Assembly: GCA_052273485.1 (NCBI GenBank)
Contig: DAVZID010000029.1
Coordinates: 1-38,694 of the forward strand
Direction: 5' to 3'
DNA length: 38,694 nt
Source: Anthropogastromicrobium sp052273485
GTDB lineage: Bacteria; Bacillota; Clostridia; Lachnospirales; Lachnospiraceae
The notes below the pieces were generated by a model. It was not told where the DNA came from and did not search any database. It saw only the letters and a program-made list of their open reading frames with translations. Position 1 is the stretch's first letter; each line of letters opens with the position of its first letter. The position numbers and the translations under genes are program-made. This document shows, piece by piece, positions 15,603 through 23,932 of this stretch.

Positions 15603-16748
15603 TTAGTAGACAGTTTTTCCTTTGGCGATAACTTTGACAAGCTGTAAGCTTTGATCTAAGATACACAGATCGGCATCGTACCCTTCTTGAATGTGTCCTT
15701 TCTTATTTAAATGAAGGATATCGGCTGGATTGGCAGTGATTGTGGAGAGTGCGGTTTCAAGAGGAATATTCTCCATGGATACGCATTCCTTTACTTCCTT
15801 TAAAAGGCAGCTGGATTGACCAACGCCCATTCCCTGAAATTCGCCATCTTTATTATAAATAGGAAGACTTCCCTGCCCATCGGAGGAGATTGTGATTCGG
15901 TTTGGATTGACACCGGCGTTTAACATGCGCTTGATTCCCTTGCACACACGCACCTCATCGCAGATGGTTTCCCAGTAGTCAATGTCCTCGTTTCCAGTAA
16001 AGTCAACGGCACCGCCCTTTAATGCGTAGTCGATGGCCTTGCAAAAAAGCATTTCATTTCGATTGACGTGGGTTGGAAGAAATTGGGATGCTGGGATTTC
16101 TGTTTCTTCGATTACGCGCTCAATGAGATCCATGCAGCGTGCGCCATTGCCAAGATGAACATTGATAATGCCAGCTTTTCCGGAAAGGACACCGCCAAGT
16201 CGGGTATCAGCTGCAACGCGGGCAAATTCGTCAAAGGTCGGCTGGGAGGAGCGATGATCGGAAATGGCGATTTCTCCAGTTCCGATGATTTCCTGAATCA
16301 TCATGATATCCTTTGTGATGCTGTCGGTTAATGTGTGAACTGGAATCTGATAGCTGCCAGTGTAGCAGTAGGCAGACATTCCCTGCTCGTTTAAGCCCTT
16401 TGTTTTTGCGACAAGTGCGCATATATCGCGTCCGATGCCATCGGTACCAAGGCAGCCAACGACAGTTGTTACACCAAATTTTGTGAGGCCTTCCATCGTA
16501 GCTTCTGGGGTACGATTTGCAAAGCCACCCTCACCGCCACCGCCGAGTACATGGACGTGACAATCAATAAAGCCAGGTGTGAGAATGAGGTTTGTGCCGT
16601 CGATGATCGTAGCTTCTGGAAAAAAAGTAGGAAATGGAATGCTTCCTGCATCTGCAATTTTTACAATTTTGTCATGAACGGTAAGCACATCCTTTTTTCC
16701 AAGATGCTGTGGTGCATAGACATCAATATTTTGAATTAGATTTATCAT
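15603..16748 (-). CDS. iadA: beta-aspartyl dipeptidase (isoaspartyl dipeptidase, M38 family)
   Basis: 381-aa cytoplasmic amidohydrolase that cleaves isoaspartyl dipeptides from damaged proteins. Metal ligands are visible: H64/H66 in GFIDCHVH, H198 in INVHLGNG, H227 in LPTHVNRNE and D290 in TISSDGQGS. Length is normal for IadA. The residue two places before AISDHRS, which in E. coli IadA I recall as the carboxylated bridging lysine, is E159 here (GTGEIAISDHRS). Some amidohydrolase subgroups use Glu for the bridge, so the enzyme is probably active with a variant centre. It is upstream of yfcC in the same direction and probably forms one transcript. Confidence 0.92.
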   Translation of the reverse strand: MINLIQNIDVYAPQHLGKKDVLTVHDKIVKIADAGSIPFPTFFPEATIIDGTNLILTPGFIDCHVHVLGGGGEGGFANRTPEATMEGLTKFGVTTVVGCLGTDGIGRDICALVAKTKGLNEQGMSAYCYTGSYQIPVHTLTDSITKDIMMIQEIIGTGEIAISDHRSSQPTFDEFARVAADTRLGGVLSGKAGIINVHLGNGARCMDLIERVIEETEIPASQFLPTHVNRNEMLFCKAIDYALKGGAVDFTGNEDIDYWETICDEVRVCKGIKRMLNAGVNPNRITISSDGQGSLPIYNKDGEFQGMGVGQSSCLLKEVKECVSMENIPLETALSTITANPADILHLNKKGHIQEGYDADLCILDQSLQLVKVIAKGKTVY

Positions 16749-16954
16749 AATGAGCGCCTTTCTTGAAGTTGATTTTTATCAAGTAGTAGTATATCATAGT
16801 TGCCTTTGGTGATCTACCCATTAGACAACAATAATTTTTTTAACATTGTCAGGCAATGCATCCCGCCACTTTGTAATTTGTAGGCATGATAATTTCCAAA
16901 AGGGGCAAAGTTTCCCTTCAAATCTGTGAAGACCGAAACGTAAAAATGCAACGT

Positions 16955-17007
16955 AAAAAAAGCGTACCTGCCAATCGAACTTACTCGATTTGGCGGATAC
17001 GCTTTTT
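16955..17007. terminator. bidirectional terminator upstream of iadA
   Basis: AAAAAGCGTA pairs with TACGCTTTTT, with an inner CTGCCAA-TCGA/TCGA-TTTGGCGG stem. It ends the minus-strand amt transcript. The 375-base interval 16749-17123 otherwise holds no gene; only a weak iadA -10 near 16790 (TATACT on minus) is seen. Confidence 0.8.
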
Positions 17008-17097
17008 GCAAACTCCGGCTGATGTCGATGCAATGTGGGTTTAAACTGCGGAGATTTTGCCTTTTGAAAGATTTTAATAAAAATTAGAGGTAGTGTT

Positions 17098-17118
17098 TCT
17101 TCCTATTATATAGGAAGA
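17098..17118 (-). terminator. hairpin directly after the amt-P-II gene
   Basis: TCTTCCTAT/ATAGGAAGA, a 9-bp perfect stem with a 3-base loop, six bases after the stop codon. No T-run follows. Probably a 3'-end stabilising or processing structure in front of the terminator at 16955. Confidence 0.45.
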
Positions 17119-17123
17119 TTGTA

Positions 17124-18911
17124 TTACTCTACATCCTGTAATGCTGCGAAGTTTTCCTCGCCGGTGCGGACCTTAACGACACGGTCTACATTGTATACGA
17201 AGATCTTGCCATCGCCGATGTGTCCGGTGTAGAGGGTCTTCTTAGCAGCTGCGATTACGGTGTCAACCGGGATGCTGCTGACAACAACCTCAACCTTAAC
17301 CTTAGGAAGCAGGGTAGCGTCAAGCTCAACACCACGATACTTCTCGCCAGCGCCCTTCTGGATGCCACAGCCCATAACCTGAGTGACGGTCATTCCAGTT
17401 ACGCCGATATCGTTCATTGCCTTTCTAAGCTTATCATAGCGTGAAAGCTTTGCGATGATAACAACCTTATAGATGCCGCTCGGTGAAACATCAGGAGCCT
17501 TGACAACCTTAACGGCAGCAGCCTTCTGTGCAGCGGAAGCGCGCTCATACTCTTCAACACCAAGATTTGTATTTGCATTCTGCTCCATTGTCATGGTGTT
17601 GTCGATATCCATGATGGAGAAACCAGCGTAAGCGGATGGAAGTCCATGCTCCGTTGCGTCAAGACCGATGATTTCTTCTTCTTCGGAAACACGCAGTCCG
17701 AAAATTGCCTTGATGGCAAGGAAGGTAATTGTAATGGTAGCAGCGGTGAAAGCTGCGGTGCAAAGCATACCAAGAAGCTGTAAACCAAGCTGTGTGAAGC
17801 CACCGCCATAGAAAAGACCTTCGCCTAAAATCTGGTTTGCACCAAAGGTAACACCGTCGCCGTAGCCTCTTGCGAATGCAGGAGCACTCTTTGTTGCGAA
17901 AAGACCAACTGCAATGGTACCCCAGATACCGTTCATCATATGTACGGCAACAGCACCAACTGGGTCATCAACGTGAATCTTGTTATCACAGAACCAAACA
18001 CCAAATACAACAAGCAGACCAGAAACAGCACCAACAACGATAGAACCGAAAGCATCGAAGACATCACAGCCAGCGGTTACAGCAACCAAACCAGCAAGGG
18101 AAGCATTCAGACACATGGAAACATCTGGCTTTCCATACTTAACCCATGTGAAGATCATGCAGACAACGGTTGCAATAGAGGGTGCGATTGTCGTTGTTAC
18201 GAAAATGGATCCAAGCTCATCAACGGTAGTTGCTGCGGCACCGTTGAAACCATACCAGCCAAGCCACAGGATGAAAACACCGAGGCAGCCGAGTGGAAGG
18301 TTATGACCAGGGAATGCGTTTACCTTTGTGATCTTACCGTTGCTGTCCTTGACGAACTTTCCAATACGCGGTCCAAGCAGTGCAGCGCCGATCAGTGCAC
18401 AGATACCACCTACCATGTGAATACAGTTAGAACCTGCAAAATCATGGAAGCCAAGCTGTGCTAACCAACCGCCGCCCCAGGTCCAGTGCGCCTCGATCGG
18501 GTAGATCACTGCGGAGATGACTGCGGAGTAGACACAGTAGGAAAGAAACCTCGTTCTCTCTGCCATGGCACCAGATACGATGGTAGCGGTGGTGGCACAG
18601 AACACAAGGTTGAATACGAAATTGGACCAGTCAAAGTTTGCATAATCGGTGAAGATATCAAAGCCCGGCTTACCAATGAGGCCGACAAGATCTTCGCCAA
18701 GGAACAGACCAAATCCAATCAAGATAAACATAACAGTACCGATACAGAAATCCATCAGGTTCTTCATCAGGATGTTTCCTGTATTTTTTGCTCTGGTGAA
18801 ACCAGCCTCGACCATTGCGAAACCAGCCTGCATCCAGAATACGAGTGCGGCTCCGATTAAGAACCAGACACCAAAAACTTCACTTTGAACAGCGTTTAAA
18901 ATATCTTCCAT
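17124..18911 (-). CDS. amt: ammonium transporter with fused C-terminal P-II (GlnK-like) domain
   Basis: 595-aa fusion. Residues 1 to about 423 are a complete Amt/MEP channel with 11 helices: D157 in GFHDFAGSN, twin pore histidines H165 (NCIHMVGG) and H324 (VAVHMMNG), ending at LDATEHG. A 55-residue Ala/Glu linker follows. Residues 479-595 are a full P-II domain: VGVTGMTV-like strand (IGVTGMTVTQVMG), T-loop with Q518 (GCGIQKGAGEKYRG), B-loop TGHIGDGKIFV and C-loop RVVKVRTGEE. The T-loop tyrosine that is uridylylated in enteric GlnB/GlnK is L530, so that modification is impossible. The gate (GlnK) is thus permanently tethered to the channel. It has a consensus promoter and structured leader of its own. 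Confidence 0.95.
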   Translation of the reverse strand: MEDILNAVQSEVFGVWFLIGAALVFWMQAGFAMVEAGFTRAKNTGNILMKNLMDFCIGTVMFILIGFGLFLGEDLVGLIGKPGFDIFTDYANFDWSNFVFNLVFCATTATIVSGAMAERTRFLSYCVYSAVISAVIYPIEAHWTWGGGWLAQLGFHDFAGSNCIHMVGGICALIGAALLGPRIGKFVKDSNGKITKVNAFPGHNLPLGCLGVFILWLGWYGFNGAAATTVDELGSIFVTTTIAPSIATVVCMIFTWVKYGKPDVSMCLNASLAGLVAVTAGCDVFDAFGSIVVGAVSGLLVVFGVWFCDNKIHVDDPVGAVAVHMMNGIWGTIAVGLFATKSAPAFARGYGDGVTFGANQILGEGLFYGGGFTQLGLQLLGMLCTAAFTAATITITFLAIKAIFGLRVSEEEEIIGLDATEHGLPSAYAGFSIMDIDNTMTMEQNANTNLGVEEYERASAAQKAAAVKVVKAPDVSPSGIYKVVIIAKLSRYDKLRKAMNDIGVTGMTVTQVMGCGIQKGAGEKYRGVELDATLLPKVKVEVVVSSIPVDTVIAAAKKTLYTGHIGDGKIFVYNVDRVVKVRTGEENFAALQDVE

Positions 18912-18933
18912 AAGACGTTTCCCCCGTTTTCAA

Positions 18934-18987
18934 GCAACACAAAGCCGCGCACACCGGGATCCTTCGGCGTGCACGGCTTTGTGCTGC
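18934..18987 (-). promoter_or_regulatory. leader hairpin 2 of the amt-P-II gene
   Basis: On the minus strand GCAGCACAAAGCCG pairs with CGGCTTTGTGTTGC (14 bp with G.U), with further inner GTGC and CCG pairing. It sits about 10 bases upstream of the ribosome site. No U-tract, so translational control or RNA stability rather than termination. Confidence 0.55.
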
Positions 18988-18997
18988 GGATATGAGA

Positions 18998-19036
18998 AAA
19001 GGCGCTGACTTCCGAGTGGAATCTGTCAGCACCTTT
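18998..19036 (-). promoter_or_regulatory. leader hairpin 1 of the amt-P-II gene
   Basis: On the minus strand AAAGGTGCTGAC pairs with GTCAGCGCCTTT (12 bp, one U.G), with an inner TTCC-ACTC-GGAA. Transcript starts almost exactly at this hairpin. The tail is TTTTC, a possible weak attenuator. The loops do not match the ANTAR-binding hexaloop pattern. Confidence 0.5.
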
Positions 19037-19047
19037 GCTTGAACACG

Positions 19048-19076
19048 ATTATAGGGGGCGAAAGACGATTTGTCAA
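19048..19076 (-). promoter_or_regulatory. fully consensus promoter of the amt-P-II gene
   Basis: On the minus strand TTGACA (19071-19076), exactly 17 bases, TATAAT (19048-19053). Predicted start near 19041, leader about 130 nt. A perfect core promoter suggests strong expression limited by the leader or by a repressor. The rest of 18912-19381 is AT-rich, with only a weak murI -10 (TATACT near 19251). Confidence 0.85.
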
Positions 19077-19381
19077 TCAAAAATTTTCAAAAAGTTCAAC
19101 ATTGTGAAAATTGAATGGAAATCTCAAAATATCAGAAAAAAAGTTGATAGAAAAATAACAAAGAGATTTATTTCTACAAAGACAATCACAAACGAAGACA
19201 AATTTTGCCGGGCAAAGCACTTTTTCCTATACACGAAGCTTGTTTCGCGGTATACTGTAAGTAGAGAAGGATCAAGACGGCGAAGTATGACATAGTTGAA
19301 AAATAGAAAATGGATATGCTTTGCGTAAAAATAGAAAATTGAAACTTTGAAAAAAGAAAAGGATTGAAATGTGTGAGGATA

Positions 19382-20188
19382 ATGTGTGAAGATGTGAATA
19401 AAAAAAATCAGCCGATCGGAGTATTTGATTCCGGTGCAGGTGGCTTAAGCGTATTGAAGGAGCTTGTGCGCCTAATGCCGGAGGAGGATTTTATTTATTA
19501 TGGGGATTCACTGAATGCCCCTTACGGTGTAAAGCCGCTTGAACAGGTGCGAAAGCTCACGTATGCCTGTGCGGATCATCTGCTTACTCTTGGTGTAAAG
19601 GAGATTGTCATTGCATGCAATACGGCGACGAGTGCGGCGTGTCGCATTATGCGCGGAATGTATCCAGAGCTTCCGCTTGTCGGTGTGGAGCCAGCGGTAA
19701 AGCCGGCCGTAGAGCATCATCCGGGTATGAAGGTAGCTGTAATGGCGACACCGCTAACGCTTCATGAGGAAAAATTTAAAAAGCTTGTGCAGCGCTACGA
19801 AGATCAGGCAACAATCATTCCAGTTCCGTGTCCGGATCTCGTGGAGTATGTGGAGCGAGGCATCTTAGAGGGACCCGGACTGGAAGGGTACTTAAAGGAT
19901 GTCTTACATCCATGCTTAGAGGAGGGCGCAAAGGCAGTTGTGCTTGGCTGCACACACTTTCCTCTTGTGAAGGCCACAATCGGAAAGGTAGTCGGAGAAA
20001 AAGTGCGCATTTACGATGGCGGCGAGGGAACGGCCAGACAGGCAAAGCGTCTTCTTGCCGCAAAGGATCTTTGCAGCGACAAAGAAAAAGGGCACATCCG
20101 CTTTGAAAGCAGTGCGCCCCAAAAAGAAGCCTACTATGAAGCGCTGTACCGAAAGGCAGCGCACATTGACAGCAGGGTGAAATTATAA
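19382..20188 (+). CDS. murI: glutamate racemase
   Basis: Makes D-glutamate for peptidoglycan, cytoplasmic, 268 aa from the chosen start. The N-terminus carries IGVFDSGAGGLSVLKEL. The two catalytic cysteines are C79 in IACNTATSAA and C190 in LGCTHFPLV; YYGDSLNAPYG is also typical. Start choice is uncertain: TTG 19364, GTG 19373 (AAGGA about 10 bases upstream) and ATG 19382 are in frame, and family alignments favour a short N-terminus. It converges with the GDPD gene with only 15 bases between stops and no clear terminator. Confidence 0.93.
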   Translation: MCEDVNKKNQPIGVFDSGAGGLSVLKELVRLMPEEDFIYYGDSLNAPYGVKPLEQVRKLTYACADHLLTLGVKEIVIACNTATSAACRIMRGMYPELPLVGVEPAVKPAVEHHPGMKVAVMATPLTLHEEKFKKLVQRYEDQATIIPVPCPDLVEYVERGILEGPGLEGYLKDVLHPCLEEGAKAVVLGCTHFPLVKATIGKVVGEKVRIYDGGEGTARQAKRLLAAKDLCSDKEKGHIRFESSAPQKEAYYEALYRKAAHIDSRVKL

Positions 20189-20203
20189 AATTGCTCGCAA
20201 GCG

Positions 20204-22069
20204 TTAGAGCATCAGTCGCAACAATTTAATAAGACTATACGAGGAGTTATCTTCTCGGTAGATTACTTCACGCGCCTTGGCTGGATAGTCGGTAATAATG
20301 ACATCCACCTTGGCGTTTTTCATGCGCTCGGCCTCGGCTCTGGTATTGATTGTCCATGCATAGACAGCCTTGCCTTGTGCATGCGCTTTTGTCACGGTCG
20401 TGCTATTGATAAACATCGAACGCACACAGAAAAAGTCGATCATTTCATTTTTGTAATAGTTGCCAATCGCTGTCGTTAAGATATAGCCGAGCGTGATATC
20501 TGGATTTAGTTCATTTACCTGACGCAGATAGGCGTAGTCAGGAGACTGAATGGAACATTGATACTCCATCTCGTATTGTTCGATTAAGCTCACAACTTTG
20601 GCTGCAAGGTCGGCACTTGCCGGGTTTCGCTTTAACTCGATTAAAAGGTGCGCACGACCTTTGACAAGAGACATGACTTCCTCGAGTGTTGGGATATACG
20701 TAAATTCATGATCCTTGGAAAAATAATAGCTGATATCATACTGTTTTAATTCCTCATAAGTGACATCGGCAATGTTGATATTCTTGCCAGCAGTGCGCTT
20801 GAGTGAGGAGTCGTGGCTGACAACGACGACACCGTCTTTTGTTTCCTGAACGTCAATTTCGACACCATCCGACAAGGAGGAGATCGCAAGATCAATGGCT
20901 TCGAGGGAATTTTCAGGAGCCTCAGAGGAGAGTCCTCTGTGACAATAAATCTGAACGGGGCTTAGTGGCCGCTCGGCAAGAAGTGCACCGTTATAGATAC
21001 CATAGTATACAAAGCAGAAGACACCGACACTTACAGCAGCTAGGCCACAGATGCGAAAAACACGGCGAAGCGGTGTATCTGGCGCGTAGTCTAAGTGAAA
21101 CTCCAAGATGACGTCATTCCCGGAAAAACGGTAAAATAAATGCGCCATCATTGCCACATTTAAAAAGACACCAATGCAGCTGGCAAACCAGATCATCACG
21201 ATGGAGAGCGTGTTATTAAAGCTAAGCACCATCGCCACCTTTAAGTCAGCCGGAGCAAAGAAATTGACGACAACGACAATCACGACCTGGCACAAAAGGC
21301 GAAGGACAAACCAAAATACGACGACAACCAGATTTAAGAGAAGGATGTCACCGAGTACAGCCACAAGATGCTGTTTCACAAGTGAGACGCTCGCGTGCTT
21401 GGATTGTCGAATGGCAAAGCCTCCTAAGTACCAGTAGCAGATACAGAAAAACTCCCGAACGGCAAAAATGCCAATCAGAACAAGTGCTGCGAGAATCGGA
21501 ATGCAATAATAGAGCTTAGAAAACAGCATCGGCAAAAAGGTGCTGTATGGGTTAATGCGAAAACAAATCTCATAGAAGAAAAAGACATTGACAAGAATCT
21601 GATAGGCAAAGAGTGGAATTGCCAGATACAGCTGCTTAAAGCGAAAGCGTTTGAAGCAGCGGGTACAGCCGTGCAGAAAGATATCCTTCATGCGAAGCTT
21701 TTGGCGTGCCATTGAAGCCTGAAAGCCGCCAAGCAGGATGCAGGCATTTAGATGGGTCAGCATACAGGCGACCAAAAATAAAATTACAATCATCGCGATC
21801 GCCGGAGGCGTAATTAAAAAGCGTCCAATGTTGGCGGAGTTTAAGAAACTGTAGCCGTCAATTTTTAGGGCGATAGCTAAAAGAAACTGAAAGAGAGAAT
21901 ACTCAATCAGTGTGTAAAATACGGAATAAAGAATCTGAAGGGCGAGCATACTCTTTGCATTTAGAAAGACGCCGCGCATCGCGTTTTTAAAACCGCTGAT
22001 CGCGTGCTTTACCTGATTCTTTAAATGGTGATGCATTTTGCTTGCGTGTGTGTTTCTTTGTTGTGTCAT
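20204..22069 (-). CDS. membrane-anchored glycerophosphodiester phosphodiesterase
   Basis: 621 aa in two parts. Residues 1 to about 365 are a membrane domain with roughly eight hydrophobic helices (glycerophosphoryl diester phosphodiesterase membrane-domain type). Residues 373-621 are a GDPD/GlpQ catalytic domain: H377-R378-G (CHRGLSSEAPENSLEAI), E386-N387, metal ligands E404 and D406 in GVEIDVQETKDG, and H419 in VVSHDSSLKRT. The C-terminal YAWTINTRAEAERM and DVIITDYPA are standard. The family releases glycerol-3-phosphate from glycerophosphodiesters; membrane forms in Firmicutes may act on lipoteichoic acid or lipids outside the cell. The ribosome site is weak (AGGAC), so an internal start at M12 is possible. 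Confidence 0.92.
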   Translation of the reverse strand: MTQQRNTHASKMHHHLKNQVKHAISGFKNAMRGVFLNAKSMLALQILYSVFYTLIEYSLFQFLLAIALKIDGYSFLNSANIGRFLITPPAIAMIVILFLVACMLTHLNACILLGGFQASMARQKLRMKDIFLHGCTRCFKRFRFKQLYLAIPLFAYQILVNVFFFYEICFRINPYSTFLPMLFSKLYYCIPILAALVLIGIFAVREFFCICYWYLGGFAIRQSKHASVSLVKQHLVAVLGDILLLNLVVVVFWFVLRLLCQVVIVVVVNFFAPADLKVAMVLSFNNTLSIVMIWFASCIGVFLNVAMMAHLFYRFSGNDVILEFHLDYAPDTPLRRVFRICGLAAVSVGVFCFVYYGIYNGALLAERPLSPVQIYCHRGLSSEAPENSLEAIDLAISSLSDGVEIDVQETKDGVVVVSHDSSLKRTAGKNINIADVTYEELKQYDISYYFSKDHEFTYIPTLEEVMSLVKGRAHLLIELKRNPASADLAAKVVSLIEQYEMEYQCSIQSPDYAYLRQVNELNPDITLGYILTTAIGNYYKNEMIDFFCVRSMFINSTTVTKAHAQGKAVYAWTINTRAEAERMKNAKVDVIITDYPAKAREVIYREDNSSYSLIKLLRLML

Positions 22070-22233
22070 TGTCTGTCAGTCCTGTCTGTAAAAATCTTTG
22101 TAAATGGCTGTAAAACGCAGGTATTGTAATTGGCTGCCTTTTGTCTTAAACCTCATCATAGCATATTTTGTGATAAAATGCGATGCAAAATTACAAAAAG
22201 TGAAAATTGGACAAGGAAAAATGTGTCAACACC

Positions 22234-22262
22234 TTTACAAAAAATGTAGGAGTTGCTATCAT
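22234..22262 (+). promoter_or_regulatory. promoter of the cysteine desulfidase-type gene
   Basis: -35 TTTACA (22234-22239), 17-base spacer, -10 TATCAT (22257-22262), about 50 bases before the start codon. Confidence 0.5.
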
Positions 22263-22313
22263 AAATAGTAGTGCATTGCACGTATTATAGAGAAAAATGG
22301 AGAAAAATTTGAC

Positions 22314-23627
22314 ATGTTGGCAAGAGAAGATTACAATACATATGCGCAAATTCTGCGCGAGGAACTGACACCGGCATTTGGCTGTACCGAGCCGATTGCG
22401 CTTGCGTATTGCGCGGCAAAGGCAAGAGAGGTCTTAGGCGAAATGCCGACTAAGGTAGAGATTGAGGCGAGCGGCAATATTATCAAGAATGTAAAGAGTG
22501 TTATCGTACCGAATACAGGTGGCATGAAGGGCATCCCGGCGGCAGCTGCAGCCGGAATCGTGGCTGGTAATTCTGCGGCCTGTCTTGAGGTTATTGCAAA
22601 CGTAACACCAGAAGAACAGAAAAAAATTGCTGAGTACCTTGAAACGGTACCATTTTCCGTAAAGGCAATGGAGGATGGAGACAAGCTTGACATTCGCGTA
22701 ACTGTAACGGCAGAGGGAAACAGTGCCGTTGTGCGTGTGTCCAAGCATCACACCGATATCGTTTATATCGCGCATAATGGCGAGGTGCTGTTAAACGAGC
22801 AGGATGATTGTGGTTGTGCGGAAAAGTTGGCAGAGCGTCAGGCAGCAGCCAGCACAGAGCAGCGCGCTGACAGAAGCCGTCTGAGCGTAGAGGGGATCGT
22901 CGAGTATGCGAAGACTGCAGATCTAGGCACAGTAAGTGATTTGTTAAACAGACAGATTGAGTATAACTATAATATTGCCCAGGCTGGTGTAAAAGAGGAT
23001 TGGGGCGCAAATGTGGGAAGCGTACTTCTTGACACTTATGGCGAGGATGTGCGCACGAGAGCAAGAGCCTATGCTGCAGCTGGCTCCGATGCGCGTATGA
23101 GCGGATGTGAGCTGCCGGTTGTCATCAATTCTGGAAGCGGAAATCAGGGAATCACGGTATCCGTGCCAGTCATTGTCTATGCAAAGGAGTATCATAAGAG
23201 TGACGAAGAACTGCTTCGTGCGCTTCTTGTCTCGAATTTAATCTCCATCCACATCAAGACCGGAATCGGACCATTGTCTGCATTTTGCGGAGCAGTAAGT
23301 GCCGGATGTGCAGCAGGCTGTGCAATTGCATTTTTACTTGGCGGCGGCATCGATGAGGTGGCTCATACACTTGTAAATTCTATTGCAATTACATCTGGTA
23401 TTATCTGCGATGGAGCAAAGCCATCATGTGCAGCAAAGATTGCATCTTCTGTGGATGCTGGAATTTTAGGATATGAAATGTATCGCCATGGCCAGCAGTT
23501 CTATGGTGAGGATGGAATTGTAAGTAAGGGTGTTGAGAATACGATTCGTAATATCTGTCGAATTGGTGCAGAAGGAATGAATGGTACAGACGAAGAAATT
23601 ATAAAGATCATGACACACTGTGATTAA
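22314..23627 (+). CDS. cyuA: UPF0597 / L-cysteine desulfidase-type protein (CyuA, serine dehydratase alpha-like)
   Basis: 437-aa cytoplasmic Fe-S protein of the UPF0597 (YhaM/CyuA) family. The N-terminal cluster motif PAFGCTEPIALAY (C24), NTGGMKGIPAAAAAG and the C-terminal SGIICDGAKPSCAAKI and GMNGTDEEIIKIM are diagnostic. The family uses a [4Fe-4S] cluster; characterised members break L-cysteine into pyruvate, ammonia and sulfide. Serine dehydratase activity is a related possibility. No cysteine transporter or regulator adjoins it, so the context neither supports nor opposes the role. Start ATG at 22314 with GGAG about 11 bases upstream. Confidence 0.88.
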   Translation: MLAREDYNTYAQILREELTPAFGCTEPIALAYCAAKAREVLGEMPTKVEIEASGNIIKNVKSVIVPNTGGMKGIPAAAAAGIVAGNSAACLEVIANVTPEEQKKIAEYLETVPFSVKAMEDGDKLDIRVTVTAEGNSAVVRVSKHHTDIVYIAHNGEVLLNEQDDCGCAEKLAERQAAASTEQRADRSRLSVEGIVEYAKTADLGTVSDLLNRQIEYNYNIAQAGVKEDWGANVGSVLLDTYGEDVRTRARAYAAAGSDARMSGCELPVVINSGSGNQGITVSVPVIVYAKEYHKSDEELLRALLVSNLISIHIKTGIGPLSAFCGAVSAGCAAGCAIAFLLGGGIDEVAHTLVNSIAITSGIICDGAKPSCAAKIASSVDAGILGYEMYRHGQQFYGEDGIVSKGVENTIRNICRIGAEGMNGTDEEIIKIMTHCD

Positions 23628-23640
23628 AATATTGTTATTG

Positions 23641-23663
23641 GGCGTCCTTCAATGAAGGGCGCC
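23641..23663 (+). terminator. hairpin after the cysteine desulfidase-type gene
   Basis: GGCGTCCTTC pairs with GAAGGGCGCC (10 bp, one G.U, 3-base loop). The tail is TATTAAAATA rather than T-rich, so termination may be inefficient. Confidence 0.6.
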
Positions 23664-23688
23664 TATTAAAATATACTAAATTTTGAGA

Positions 23689-23717
23689 TTGACTAATGAG
23701 TATAATCGGTTTATAGT
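23689..23717 (+). promoter_or_regulatory. promoter of the first peptide-binding protein gene
   Basis: -35 TTGACT, 17-base spacer, -10 TATAGT, giving a leader of about 210 nt. In that leader CTCAC/GTGGG before an eight-T run (around 23740-23777) is a poor terminator-like structure. The 305-base interval 23628-23932 has no gene. Confidence 0.5.
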
Positions 23718-23932
23718 AACAGTATGCGTCAAACAGGTACCTCACTTAATGCGGTTTTGCGGTGGGAAAATTTTTTTTAAGGAAACACTATGTTGATTTA
23801 AAGTACTAACGACATAGATTGTTTTTGTACCTGAAGCATGAGCACTCTTCATATAGGTATTTTGACATCAATAAGGAATGACATTTAAGAAGAGCGACCA
23901 AGTCATATTCATCAGAAGGAGAAAAAAGAAGT

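Noticed and set aside
18934..19036. ANTAR-responsive tandem hairpins in the amt leader
   Set aside because: ANTAR targets need two hexanucleotide loops with fixed A and G positions; here loop 1 is a tetraloop and loop 2 has a different shape.
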